Origin: Crotophaga sulcirostris
Lineage: Eukaryota; Chordata; Aves; Cuculiformes; Crotophagidae
Direction: 5' to 3'
DNA length: 64,000 bases
Assembly (NCBI GenBank): GCA_013397455.1
Contig: VYZB01000294.1
Location: forward strand, 930,001 to 994,000
Below, piece after piece: positions 26,501 through 36,900 of the stretch (position 1 is its first letter; each line of letters starts with the position of its first letter). The translations under genes and the position numbers were made by a program. The notes under the pieces were generated by a model. It was not told the origin of the DNA, did no database searches, and was given only the letters and a program-made list of their open reading frames with translations.

Positions 26501-28011
26501 CTGAAGGTGGATTTTCATGGCCTTGACGCTTAAAAACCAGGGGAAACTGTATATTTTGAAACTATTCAAGGTGCAGTATCTCCCATCTTTCTGTCTGTGC
26601 ATGTGTGCATGCACAGAGATTTAGTATGCTGTGATTGGTTTAGTGGATAATTCCAATTATCTGGTATCCAAGCAGTGACTGACATTATGGCCACACGTTA
26701 CCAAAAGTCAGTGTTGCAACTATATTAAGCAGATATATTTCCTGACAAAGCACTTCACTCCAATGGAGTTGCTCATCACTGAAGTACTTTTCAAATGAGT
26801 CAAGCAATTGTGAAACAAGGTCTGTTCAATGTGAGTTGTTTGGACCTTAGTACATTCTAGTTATGTTCTACCAATTTATTTTATTCTGATTCATACTCTG
26901 CTCTGTCATTAGTTCCTTTCCTGGTAGCTAAGTACCATTTCAGCACAAATATAATGGCAGAATCATACCCTAGAAATAAGCAGGAGTGCGGCTGGTTTCG
27001 ACCAACTTCTCTGAACTTCTGTAACAGTTAATGGTAAGTAAGAGGGACTTCAGAAATTGAGTAAGGTGAGCTGCCTAACTGGAAATTTTTGAAGACTCCA
27101 CAACATTGATCAAGGCAAGGAGTACCTTGTGTATCCTCACAATGTCAGACTGTGTGACCTGGGAGTCAAAAATACCCTAATTTAATGCCATGAACAGCGC
27201 TGCTTTGTTTAATCCTAGCTGCATTTGTCACATTAAAGCAATAGAAACTAACATATCAAAAATATAAGTAAAGATTTTAAGAGTTCTATTGAAAGTAATT
27301 AAGGACAATCAAATATGAAAAAATAATTAAAAGAATTTAAATCCGACCTTGTTGCTTTGACCTAAAATATACTTCTAGGTGGTGAGTTGAGGCTTTTTTT
27401 TTTATTTCCTTCAAGGGTTTTATGAAAAGTGATCCACTAGCTAGCAGAGGGGCTCTATAATGGCTTTCTTCTCTCATGCTCCTACAAAGCCTGGCTGAAT
27501 TGATCTCTTACATCCTTGTTTGTGTTGTCAGTGGCACCGATTTGTTCTAACTCTTCCTATCAGGTTATCACTTTCTGTTGTCATATTTTAAAAGCTCTTA
27601 TTTGTTACTGTAGTAAATGTGTTCTTAGAACTCATAATAAAGAGGGATATTTGGTGATGTTTGGCTTATTTAGAAAAAAAGATATGATCTAAAAAAACAT
27701 AACTCTGGTTTAAGAGAAAAACAACTAAAAAGTGAACAAAAGCAAACTGTTCATAAAGGAATGCATAACTGAGAACATCATTTGATGATCTTGGGCTTGT
27801 TTAGGAAATAGAGTATTATAGTCTGCTTTGAATTCAACATCCAATGACAACCACCTCTATATGAAAGCAGATACAAGCAAATGTTGTCGAATATTGACAT
27901 AAAAACATTGCTATTTATTTATGTTTATTGCTTTTCATTTTGTTTTTAAAGTGTCCTTTGGAAGGCTGACTGAGGATAGCAAAGGCTTCAAAAAACAAAC
28001 AAAAAATAGCG

Positions 28012-28098
28012 TCCCTGCGACTACCATAGGTGTTGGAACTGGATGATCTTTAAGGTCCCTTCCAACCCAAACCATTCTATGATTCTGAGGTTCTATGA
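28012..28098 (+). mobile_element. CR1 3' tail remnant
   Basis: The sequence GTTGGAACTGGATGATCTTT, then AAGGTCCCTTCCAACCCAAA and CCATTCTATGATTCTGAGG, is the classic CR1 tail. The upstream part has decayed and the boundary is approximate. The minus-strand open frame across it (27935-28210) is an antisense reading of the repeat. Confidence 0.9.
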
Positions 28099-28932
28099 AA
28101 ACAATAGGAAATAAATCCACTAAGTATTCAGCTGAGGTCCTGTAACTACACAGTGATAACCAAAAAATAATTATCCAAATCACATTATTTCTACATAAAA
28201 TCTTACTCAATAGGAAGTACTACATATTTCTGAGAATGGAAATATTTTCCATTAATTAAGAGTTCTCAAAATGTGTGTCATGAAATACAAAACACATGCC
28301 ATTGATATTTACTTGGGGCTAAAGAACAACTTCTATAATATCTATATTCATTAAAATTTTCATTCCAAATACTGCTTATCATACAGAGCTCTTGCATCAC
28401 AAGATTGCTTATTTCAGATGAACACATAGAAAACTTCCTTCTCCAAGGGTCAACTCTCCAACTATTAATCTGTTGTTTTTTTAATGCATTGGAGAAATTA
28501 AATGGGAAAAGAAGATATTCCATGTGCTTGAGTGATATTTCAAACATGTCAGGAAGCCAAAAGAAAATGCATTTTTTTGAGTAAATATTAGGAAGAAATG
28601 CAATTATCTACAGAGGACAATATGAGAAAGGTTTTTTGGCCTTGTAGATCATGACTGATAGTAATAGGTTCTATACCCAAATAATCTTTTATACTGTGTA
28701 TTTTATATTGCTTTAAAACTTTAAAAAAATAGTACTCATATGACTAATGAAATGCAATTTTTTTTTTACAGTAAACCTTTTCTGTGTTACCCTCTGTTTT
28801 TTCCTAGAGGTCAGTTGTAGTAAACAGATGGTAAGTATGCCCATGATAAGGCTTTCATGACTATCGCATAAGTATTTTCTCTAATCTCTTGAAACAAATA
28901 AGTTCCAGTATAAACCCTCAAAGCACTGCATA

Positions 28933-29068
28933 CATACACACACACACATATATAATTACATATAAAAGCAGATAACCATTGTCAAGAAGATAGCCATTAT
29001 CGCACACACATATATATGCAAATATATGTATAAATATATATAAAAGCAGATACACATTATCAAGAAGT
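28933..29068 (+). repeat. Duplicated (CA)n(TA)n microsatellite unit
   Basis: Two related units are present, each starting with CACACACATATATA. They end with near-identical text: TATAAAAGCAGATAACCATT plus GTCAAGAAG at 28961-28989, and TATAAAAGCAGATACACATT plus ATCAAGAAG at 29039-29067. The two copies are offset by 78 bp and have diverged mainly in the AT-rich middle. Confidence 0.8.
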
Positions 29069-29194
29069 TTCTATTGAATGTAATGGAGATGAAGTCTGTT
29101 GAGTTATGTAGAAATCCTTGTAAAATGTGCAAATAATAATAATGTTGAATATTTTTTTCTGTGATTTTTTAATCCATTTTTAAAGTCTTACAAT

Positions 29195-29234
29195 AGTAAG
29201 TCAATTACAACCTTAGTAAGTCAATTACAACCTT
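29195..29234 (+). repeat. Perfect 20-bp tandem duplication
   Basis: AGTAAGTCAATTACAACCTT occurs twice head to tail (29195-29214 and 29215-29234) with no mismatch. This suggests a recent slippage or short duplication event. Confidence 0.95.
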
Positions 29235-30400
29235 CCTTATGAGGTTCAACAAAAGAAAAAAACCTAAATTCTTCTTTGTATATTTTTAAGTCTTTTTAAA
29301 AAGAATTAGCATATTCTTATATAGTTCTACTTTTCAATTCACCACTGCTATGATATAATTCCCTTTTATAGCTTATCTAGAATTGGTATTAAAATGAATA
29401 TTTAAATATAGTCCATAGAACTATTAAAGTAATAAATCTGAAGCCACATAAGCAGTTGGAACTGTCATGACTATAGCTGAGCAAATAATTGGAAATATTG
29501 GTCACAAATTCTTGTTTCAATAGCTTATTGAGTGAGTCATTGTCACAGCCCTACTTGTAATCATCCATACTAATTCAATTTGTTCGCACAAGGACTGGAA
29601 AGTGACTACTTTTCAGACAAAGCATTCATGTGCACAGATCAGTTCAGCTGCAACTAAATTTATTCTGTAGTTAAGGTATTTTCATAATTCTTTTTGGAGC
29701 TGCTGGTTCTCTACTTTTAAGGCTTCAGATACCACAATTGAAATCCGTTGACTTGAGAAACCAATCTTGAAATGTGCAGAATGAAGAAGGAAGACCCATA
29801 AAAGCTTGCAGACATCCCAGTCAACTGCTGAAGCTCCATCTGAGTTTCTCACTTCGATGTCTCATTAAAGCAGTTCCAGCCAGAGCTGCCCTGGCTTTGG
29901 GAGGGGGTGGACTACCTAGTGAGCCCACTCACCTACCTGGAGCTGGAAGTAAATTTGGACATTAGGATTCACATGGATTAGACATAACAGTGCTCATCAA
30001 ACCAGAGAGTCCTGACAGACACAGATGCTTACCTTTTTATATATGTTAAAGTTAATAAATGTTTATGCTTGCATTGCTAATTTATTTTGAACTGGCACAG
30101 TTAGTACTATGTTTTGAAATGACACATGGTTGTTGTCCTTTTGGGGGCTATATTTTTCACAGCCGTCTATTTAATGAAATGAAAAGCTACATTTTCATTT
30201 GCTGTAAAGAAGTATAGACACTGTTATAGTAAAAGGAAGAGCTACACCAATTTCTGCAAGCAAAAGCTGCCCGCAGCTTCAGATTTCAACACTGCTTCCC
30301 TGATGCCAAAAGGATAGCTTCTCCTTAAAACAGGTTTTAAAACATCTAATACAAAATCACCACTCAGAAAATTATCTACTTTTTGAAGAATATCCTGTAA

Positions 30401-31306
30401 AATCACAGTATCACAGTATCACAGTATTACAAGGTTGGAAAGGACCTTTGAGATCGTCGAGTCCAACTTATAACCCAACACTAACACTAACACTAACACC
30501 ATCCCATCATCTAAACCATAACACTAAGTGCCTCATCCAATCTCCTCTTAAACACCTCCAGGGACAGCATCTCCACCACCTCCCATTCCAAGGGCCAATC
30601 ACCCTTTCAGTGAAGATCTTTTTCCTAATATCAAGTCTAAACTTTCCCTGTCAAAGCTTGAGTCCATGTCCTCTTGTTCTGTCACTGGTCACCTGAGAGA
30701 AGGGACCAACCCCTACCTGACTGCAACCTCCTTCTCCTTTTAGGTAGCTGTAGAGAGCAATAAGATCTCCCCTAAGCCTCCTCTTCTCCAGGCTAAACAG
30801 CCCCAGCTCCCTCAGTCGGTCTTCATAGGGCTTGTACTCCAGCCCCTTTACCATCTTCATTGCTGTCCTCTGGACACACTCCAGTATCTTGACATCTTTC
30901 CCAAACTGAGGGGCCCAGAACTGCACACAGTATTCAAGGTGAAGCCTGACCAGTGCCGAGTATAGGGGGATGATAACTTCTCTGGTCCTGCTGGCCACAC
31001 TATTCCTGATGCAGGCCAGGATACTATTGGCAGTCTTGGCCACTTGAGCACACTGCTGGCTCATGTCGAGTTTCCTATCTACCAGTGCTCCCAAGTCCCT
31101 TTCTGTCTGACTACTCTCCAACCACTCTGTCCCCAGTCTATAGCTTTGCATGGGGTTATTGTGTCCAAAGAGTAGCACCCGGCATTTGGACTTATTAAAC
31201 TTAATCTTATTGGAATCAGTTCTTCTCTCCAGTCTGTCAAGGTCCCTCTGTAGGGCCTTCCTACCTTCTAACAGATCGACACACCCTCCCAACTTGGTAT
31301 TATCTA
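30401..31306 (-). mobile_element. Best-preserved CR1 LINE copy, 5'-truncated
   Basis: About 905 bp of CR1 in antisense. The 3' end is the octamer array ATCACAGT-ATCACAGT-ATCACAGT followed by ATTACAAGGTTGGAAAGGAC. The body is contiguous with the expected CR1 order up to the truncation near 31306, where the conserved CTTGGTATTATCT breaks into unrelated sequence. It shares its tail type with the copies at 38961 and 55930. It shows the least decay of all copies here. A (CACTAA)-like hexamer array at 30477-30500 lies in its 3' untranslated part. Confidence 0.96.
30651..31292 (-). pseudogene. CR1 ORF2 C-terminal open frame (dead copy)
   Basis: A 213-residue open frame inside the CR1 copy. It corresponds to the C-terminal part of ORF2, downstream of the reverse transcriptase catalytic core. 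Visible family segments in order are [20 protein letters not shown], the [19 protein letters not shown] type block, [40 protein letters not shown] and [20 protein letters not shown]. There is no true start codon, because the 5' part of the element was never copied. The frame ends at a TGA (30651-30653) that falls before the usual ORF2 end, and the following sequence is frameshifted. Endonuclease and catalytic motifs are absent, so it encodes no functional enzyme. Confidence 0.93.
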
Positions 31307-31385
31307 GCTATAAAATCTGACATTGTGTTTCTTTTCTTGAAAATTGCAGGAATTTTTATTCAGTATGCAATTTTATTGCATCCTG

Positions 31386-31463
31386 AATTGAAAAAAAATT
31401 AAAAGTTGAAAATTGAAAAAAAAATTAAAAATTGGAAAGTTGAAAAACAAATTGAAAAACAAG
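31386..31463 (+). repeat. A-rich imperfect tandem repeat (TTGAAAA units)
   Basis: Five degenerate units beginning TTGAAAA or TTGGAAAG follow one another, interleaved with ATTAAAA. The patch lies about 80 bp beyond the 5' truncation point of the CR1 copy at 30401-31306. Confidence 0.75.
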
Positions 31464-33322
31464 TGCAGTGTTAAAGATACAAGTGAAGATAATTTTCAAA
31501 CAATTAATTGTTAGAATAATTCTACCATCTTTTATGTTAATCTTGTTGCATAAATTGTTCGATTAAACCCATCCAGCCCAAGAGTCTCTATTGGTTTTAA
31601 TCTAAAAATATTTTACTACTGTTTTCCTAAGAGCAATTATTAATATTACAAGCTCCTATCCCCTTAAATGGAAGTGAAGGAAGAAAACATGAGTCAAAAG
31701 CTATTAAAAAACAAATTTTAAATTGCTTGACCACAAAAAAGTTAGAGGCTTCCTGTTTTTTGATGGTACTTTATTATGACTACACATTGATAAGTTAAAC
31801 CTGTTCACAGGCATTGCAGAGGTAGCTGTTAGTAATAGATTTTTCCTTCTAACAACGTCATTATTTTATATTTAATGGAAGATGCTTTAGTTCAAAATTG
31901 TCTTATAAAACTCCATTATGGACTCATAAAATGGCAGTAAAAACATTCTTCTTGATGTAACTTGATAAACTGTAAAGAGTTTTAAACTACAAGCAATTTT
32001 TAAAGTTTGTTGTGGAGGTCTTAGTGAAAAAAGCAAGTCACATGCATCTTTTATTTATAGGATTCTGCTAGAACATTCTACTGTATTTCCAGTATGTAAG
32101 GTATCCAAAGGTTAAGCGACACAGAAAATGTACTGTAATGAACGACCTTAAGAAGCAGAAATAGAATGTTTAACTCATTTGATAGAATTTTGCATTTATA
32201 ATTTGAATAATATTTTTACCTCTGTTTAAAAGGAAGTACAAAGATTTCTGGTAAATAACTGTTTCAAGGGCTTTCTATTTTTCATAGCACTTTTTGCTTG
32301 CAAACACACAGAGCAGGAGTGGAAGGGTGCCAAGTCTTTTTTATAAAATATGCAACTGGATAGCAAGTTAGGAAGGTAGATCCATGTGTGTAAAGCATAT
32401 TATTGTACAAATACAGAGCACTAATGAAGTCTTCATTCATTTTCTTTTTTTAATTTTCAAAGTTTACACAATTTCATATCTAAATAATTGTGTCAGCTTT
32501 TAAAGAAAACTGTGCAAGTGATCTTCTGACTTATTTTAGCAACATAGTCTTTTCAACCTAAAAAGTAGGTTGCCAAATTAGTTATAGGCAATGTCATTTA
32601 GGTTTCTTTTTTTTCCTAAGCACAGTTTCATTCTTGCTGGACTTAGGATTCCTGGAATTGGATATGGTGTTATGTTAGTAATGCAAATAGAAAATAATAT
32701 TATGAAAACATAAATGCCTGTTAAGTATGTAACTACATAGATACCTCTGCATGATTTACTACAATAAACTAGATATACTAGAGTAAAAACAAGATGCTGA
32801 TAGTCTGTTACTGTAAGGAACTGTTTTTCTGTTACAATAATTCTCAAAGGCATTCTTAATCACTTTTTTTCTTAACTTCCTACTTAGTAGTGTTTCACAA
32901 AATAAATTATACTCCATCTTTGCCTGGATTTGGGGTTGGTTTTTGACAGTGCAATACTGCCATTCTCTCTCTCTTTTTTTTTTTAAAGAAACAAAGGCAT
33001 TTCCTGCCAAAGGTTTTTCCTTTTAATTCTCTTTTCCACATAATGCCTGTTCTTACTGATGTAGGAATTACTATTAGTAAACATTCACATCTAAATAGGG
33101 ACATTGATGGTGATAGTAATAACAAGACTAATGAAAGAAAGACTGATGAAAGAAAGAATCAGCACTGAGAGAGTATTTTGCAGTTTAAAAATATTGTTCA
33201 GATGTTGAACTGGTTTAATCTCATAATTTCTTTTTTCCACTGTTATTACATCAGGTAACTTTTCCCCTGATGCAATCATTTTATGTCTTTGTTAATAAAG
33301 TTTCATGGCTTTACTTTTATAT

Positions 33323-33346
33323 AACTTCTCCTGCCTAGGAGAAGTT
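33323..33346. repeat. Perfect 10-bp hairpin next to TTTTGCAG units
   Basis: AACTTCTCCT pairs exactly with AGGAGAAGTT around the loop GCCT. It is followed directly by imperfect TTTTGCAG units (33345-33380). There is no T-run or gene context to suggest a terminator. Confidence 0.75.
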
Positions 33347-33662
33347 TTGCAGTTTTGCACAGTTTTGCAGTTTTTCAGTGTCATTTCAAAAGCTGTATTG
33401 TGGCCTTATAGGAATAAATAGCAACAAAACTCTCCATTATTGAACCTGAGGTATGAAGTTATTCATAAAGAACTTGCATCTTTATTTCTTGACTCTCACT
33501 TACTATTAGTTTCTTAGGGACAGTGAATGGAGGGGAGACGAGAGTACAGATAAGGGGGTGTTTTATCTGCAGCTTAGGACCTTTATAATACCTGAGCAAT
33601 CATGATCTCTGACAGGTCTCCAAATTTTTACAGACCTATATCAGCTTTACTCAAAACAATGC

Positions 33663-33958
33663 ATGGGGGGAGTGAAGAAGACAGACTCAGATTCTTCTTG
33701 CGGTTGGCAAGTGACCAGTCAAGAGACAATGGACACAAACTGAAGCACAAGAGGTTCCTTCTGAACAGAAGAAAAACTTTTTTAAGGTGAGACTGATCAA
33801 ACAGTAGCACAGGTTTCCCAAAAAGGTGGTAGGATCTACATGCTTGGAGATGTTCGAAATCTAACTGGACATGGTCCTGAATAACCTACTCTACCTGAGC
33901 AGGTGAGTTGGCTAGACAATATCTAATGGTGCCCGTCAACCTCAGACACTCTGTGATA
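33663..33958 (+). mobile_element. CR1 LINE 3' fragment
   Basis: It reads from the ORF2 C-terminus to the 3' end: ACAATGGACACAAACTGAAG with the residues GHKLKHKRF visible, then CACAGGTTTCCCAAAAAGGT, GGACATGGTCCTGAATAACC and CAACCTCAGACACTCTGTGA. This is a different CR1 subfamily from the copy at 30401, judged by the CTGGACATGGTCCTG block. It is decayed and has no functional frame. Confidence 0.92.
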
Positions 33959-36900
33959 CTGCCAGTCTGTGAAAGAAAACACTGCTCAGGCCACAAAAGT
34001 TTTGCGGAGTTATTTCCCCATCCCACTTCCCCATTTGGTTTCACCAGTTCTTCTCAGTCCTGATAGAATGGAACAATCTCTGAGAGCAGGAAGAGGAACT
34101 CTCTTTTCTTTCCTGATCAAGGCTTCCTGGGTTGCTTCCTCTCAGAGATAACTAATCAAGGTCTTCATTCTGCAAATACTTATGTGTGCGATAAACTAAC
34201 ACAGGAGATATTCTATTAAAGCCAGTAATGTTACTGATGTGGTTAGAGCTTAAACATATGCAAACTTTTCTGGAAGATTAGATCTCTAAAGAGCTTTTGC
34301 TTTGAGTTTTGTTGGTGTTTTTGGTGGTAGGAACACTTGACCACTGGAATGCAGAAATTAACATCTCATTTTACTATTCAGGAGCCATCAGATGGTGATA
34401 ATACTATCCTTCCAGTGAATCCAGCACCATTTCAACCTTCTGTAACTTCAGCTATTTCAAAGCTTTGAGTTTCAGGGCAGCTGTAAACTTCCAGTTGAAC
34501 AATCAGCATCAGGTGTTGAAGAAACAGGAGAAGGTTTCAAAGGCTTTTTGGTGCCAGGGCATCCAGCATCCTGAAAGGAAAAGGAATACATAGAAAAGCT
34601 CTGGACTTCCTGTTGTTCTTTAAAAAAGCCCTTCGACTGTCAAGCATGAAAGAAGTAAGCTATTGTAGTAGCCAGCACTCTCACCTCCCGGGGGGAGAAT
34701 TATTTAAGGGCTTCATTACATCTCCAGATATACAACTAGCTGAAGCCCACTAAAGTATCTACCATTCTAAATTTAATTCTTTGAAAAAGTGAAAGCTGAA
34801 AATTATGCCAATGCTTCTTGCTAAAAAAGAAAAAAATAATTAAAAAAACCTGAGCCCCTTCATCTGTAAAATCATGGGTTACTTCTTTCTGATTATTAAA
34901 AGAGAGTTATCATTATAAAGCACTGTAATTTGGAGTGAAATATTTTTGGAAACTCATTATAGATGAATTTTCATGAGAGCACCTATGATCATACAATTCT
35001 GAAACAGTTAACTTGTTGCGCTGTTTCAGAACTTTCACATATGTCAAATAGGAAGTGAATCGGATATTTCATATACCTTATGTATTCATATCTCAGTTAC
35101 TAACAGATTAAAGTAAGTAAACAGATTAAAGGAAGTAACTAACAGATTAAAGGAAGTAAAATATAGCTTAAAGAAATTCTGTAGAATGTCATTTTGGTAA
35201 CAAGGAAGACTTCTCCAACCACAGTAGTTTGAATGGTAGTAGCTCCTCATAGGTGCGACTCGCAAGTTTACAGTTTTCTATTTGGTAGCACAGAAATATA
35301 GCATAAAAACTGGTGTATAAAAACTGCATATAAAAATAGTTATTGTGCACTAGCCCAGATCAGACAACAAATTATGGGCAAAGACAGAGATAGTATCCAA
35401 GTATGATACATTTTAGTTACTCACTCACAAAGAAGGGCTGGCCAGAGGCATGCAGAATTCTGCTTACTAGACCACTGAATAACTCATGGCCTTTTGTACC
35501 ACTGGGGGCAACATTTAGAAAAAATAACTACAGTGAGGTTGGTATTTAGATCATTTAGCTTTTTATGTCATTGGATATAATTATCTCATTATTTTGGTAG
35601 TTTTTCAGCTTCCATTGTAGTCATATCTGATTGCTTTATAATGTGCAAATAAATGTCCTCCTTCAGCTAAACTAAAAGCAGGAAAGTACTTTTAATCTTG
35701 TTTTCGTTAGCTTTTTAACCTAAACATTTGTTCATTACAGAAAATTAATAATGTATAAGAAGAACTATGCCAATTATTGACACATTTTTTTTCCTGTACG
35801 GTTGTGACCCACTAACCAAATTTCTTGCATGAAAAACGTTGTCAGATTAAGTTCCAGAGCAGGAAGAAATATACTGACTAGGTCCATCTCTTTCAATGAT
35901 CATTGGTCTCCTGTTACATGAGATTATCAGAAACAAAAAAGAGTGTGAGGCTATAACTAAGTCAGTAAAGGCTACGTGAATGTGGAGAAGTCATCAACAA
36001 TTATTTGATGATTTAAATGATCCATAAGTGAAAGTTGCTTCATTTGCAGTCATCCAGCTTTCCTTGAGCCACTTGCTGCTATTAATCCTGTAAACCTTTG
36101 ACATATGTTTGAAACATTTTGTCTGTTTTTTCATAAAAGAAATCACTGCACTGAAATGTTACTGTTTAATGGTTCAAGGCTTACTCATACGTTAAATCAT
36201 GTCACCTATATTTACCTTCAAATCCTAAATTAATTGAAAAAACTCCACAACAGTGCCTGATACTCTGCCGTACTGGTTAGCAGTGCTGCTAGATTAATTC
36301 AAAAGCTCCTCAAAAAGAATTGTGGCACGCTTCCAAGAGAAAAAAGGAGTAGAAGCAGCCTTCTAGCTGTATGATATTTCAAGTTAAGCCACTGTTAAAG
36401 AGAATTAGAGTCATGGATTCCAGTTCTACAAACAATCACACACGTGTTTCACTTTAAACATGTCAGTAATTCTATTGACTTCAGTGAGCCTCCTTGTATC
36501 GCTTAGAGGTACCGAAACATTATATACATACCAAAGAGAATCTCTCACTGGGCTTTTTCCTTAAGCACAGGTCTCCCCTTCTGTACTGATGCACACACAA
36601 CAAAATATAGGCAATTAATGACAGGAAGCATTGCTAAAAATCCTTGTTGCCAGCTGAAAGCAGTGAACACGCACTCAAAAACTTCAACAGAAATTCTGTT
36701 ATAGTAGACAAGAGCATCTCCTTTCAAAATGAGCTTTTCTACCCAGAAGGCTATAGAATTGAGTAAAGAACATCCCAGCCTTTTTTGTTGCACATACACT
36801 TTCTATTATTTATGATCCTAATTTATTATGATGTTTCATGTTAATGCAAGTGTATTACTTTCTGTCTATAATAGATTCATAAATATTTGTATACAAATTT

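Larger units (their letters stand above)
15295..28011. other. Long unique AT-rich stretch, no gene recognised
   Basis: This 12.7-kb interval has no identifiable transposon and no supported exon. Open frames of 60-91 codons are scattered on both strands with no family resemblance. Small structures include a 10-bp-stem inverted repeat at 16569-16590 and a diverged direct repeat of about 35 bp (16543-16578 and 16631-16663). There is also a (CATTG)n run at 17496-17519, a G8 run at 21490-21497 and a 10-bp-stem hairpin at 26594-26617. The part at about 21880-22560 is visibly richer in G and C than its surroundings but shows no recognisable element. Confidence 0.5.
28099..30400. other. Unique DNA with microsatellite and local duplications
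   Basis: No gene recognised. It contains the CA/TA microsatellite duplication at about 28933-29068 and a perfect 20-bp tandem duplication at 29195-29234. A 59-nt exon-like segment at 28772-28830 lies between an acceptor and a donor. The 63-codon frame at 29774-29965 is unrecognised. Confidence 0.5.
31307..33662. other. Unique DNA with an A-rich minisatellite-like patch and a hairpin
   Basis: No gene recognised. The TTGAAAA-rich patch at 31386-31463, a 15-bp tandem pair (AGACTRATGAAAGAA) at 33125-33154 and the 10-bp-stem hairpin at 33323-33346 are the only structured parts. Overlapping minus-strand frames at 32578-33279 are short and low-complexity. Confidence 0.5.

Noticed and set aside
30401..30425. 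ATCACAGT array considered as a separate microsatellite
   Set aside because: It is the normal octamer end of the CR1 copy and recurs at the same place in sister copies.
33323..33346. Hairpin considered as a transcription terminator
   Set aside because: No bacterial gene context and no T-run in the correct position; the genome is eukaryotic.
35102..35157. Tandem motifs considered as a CRISPR array
   Set aside because: Spacers are 1-4 nt, repeats are short and the genome context is vertebrate.
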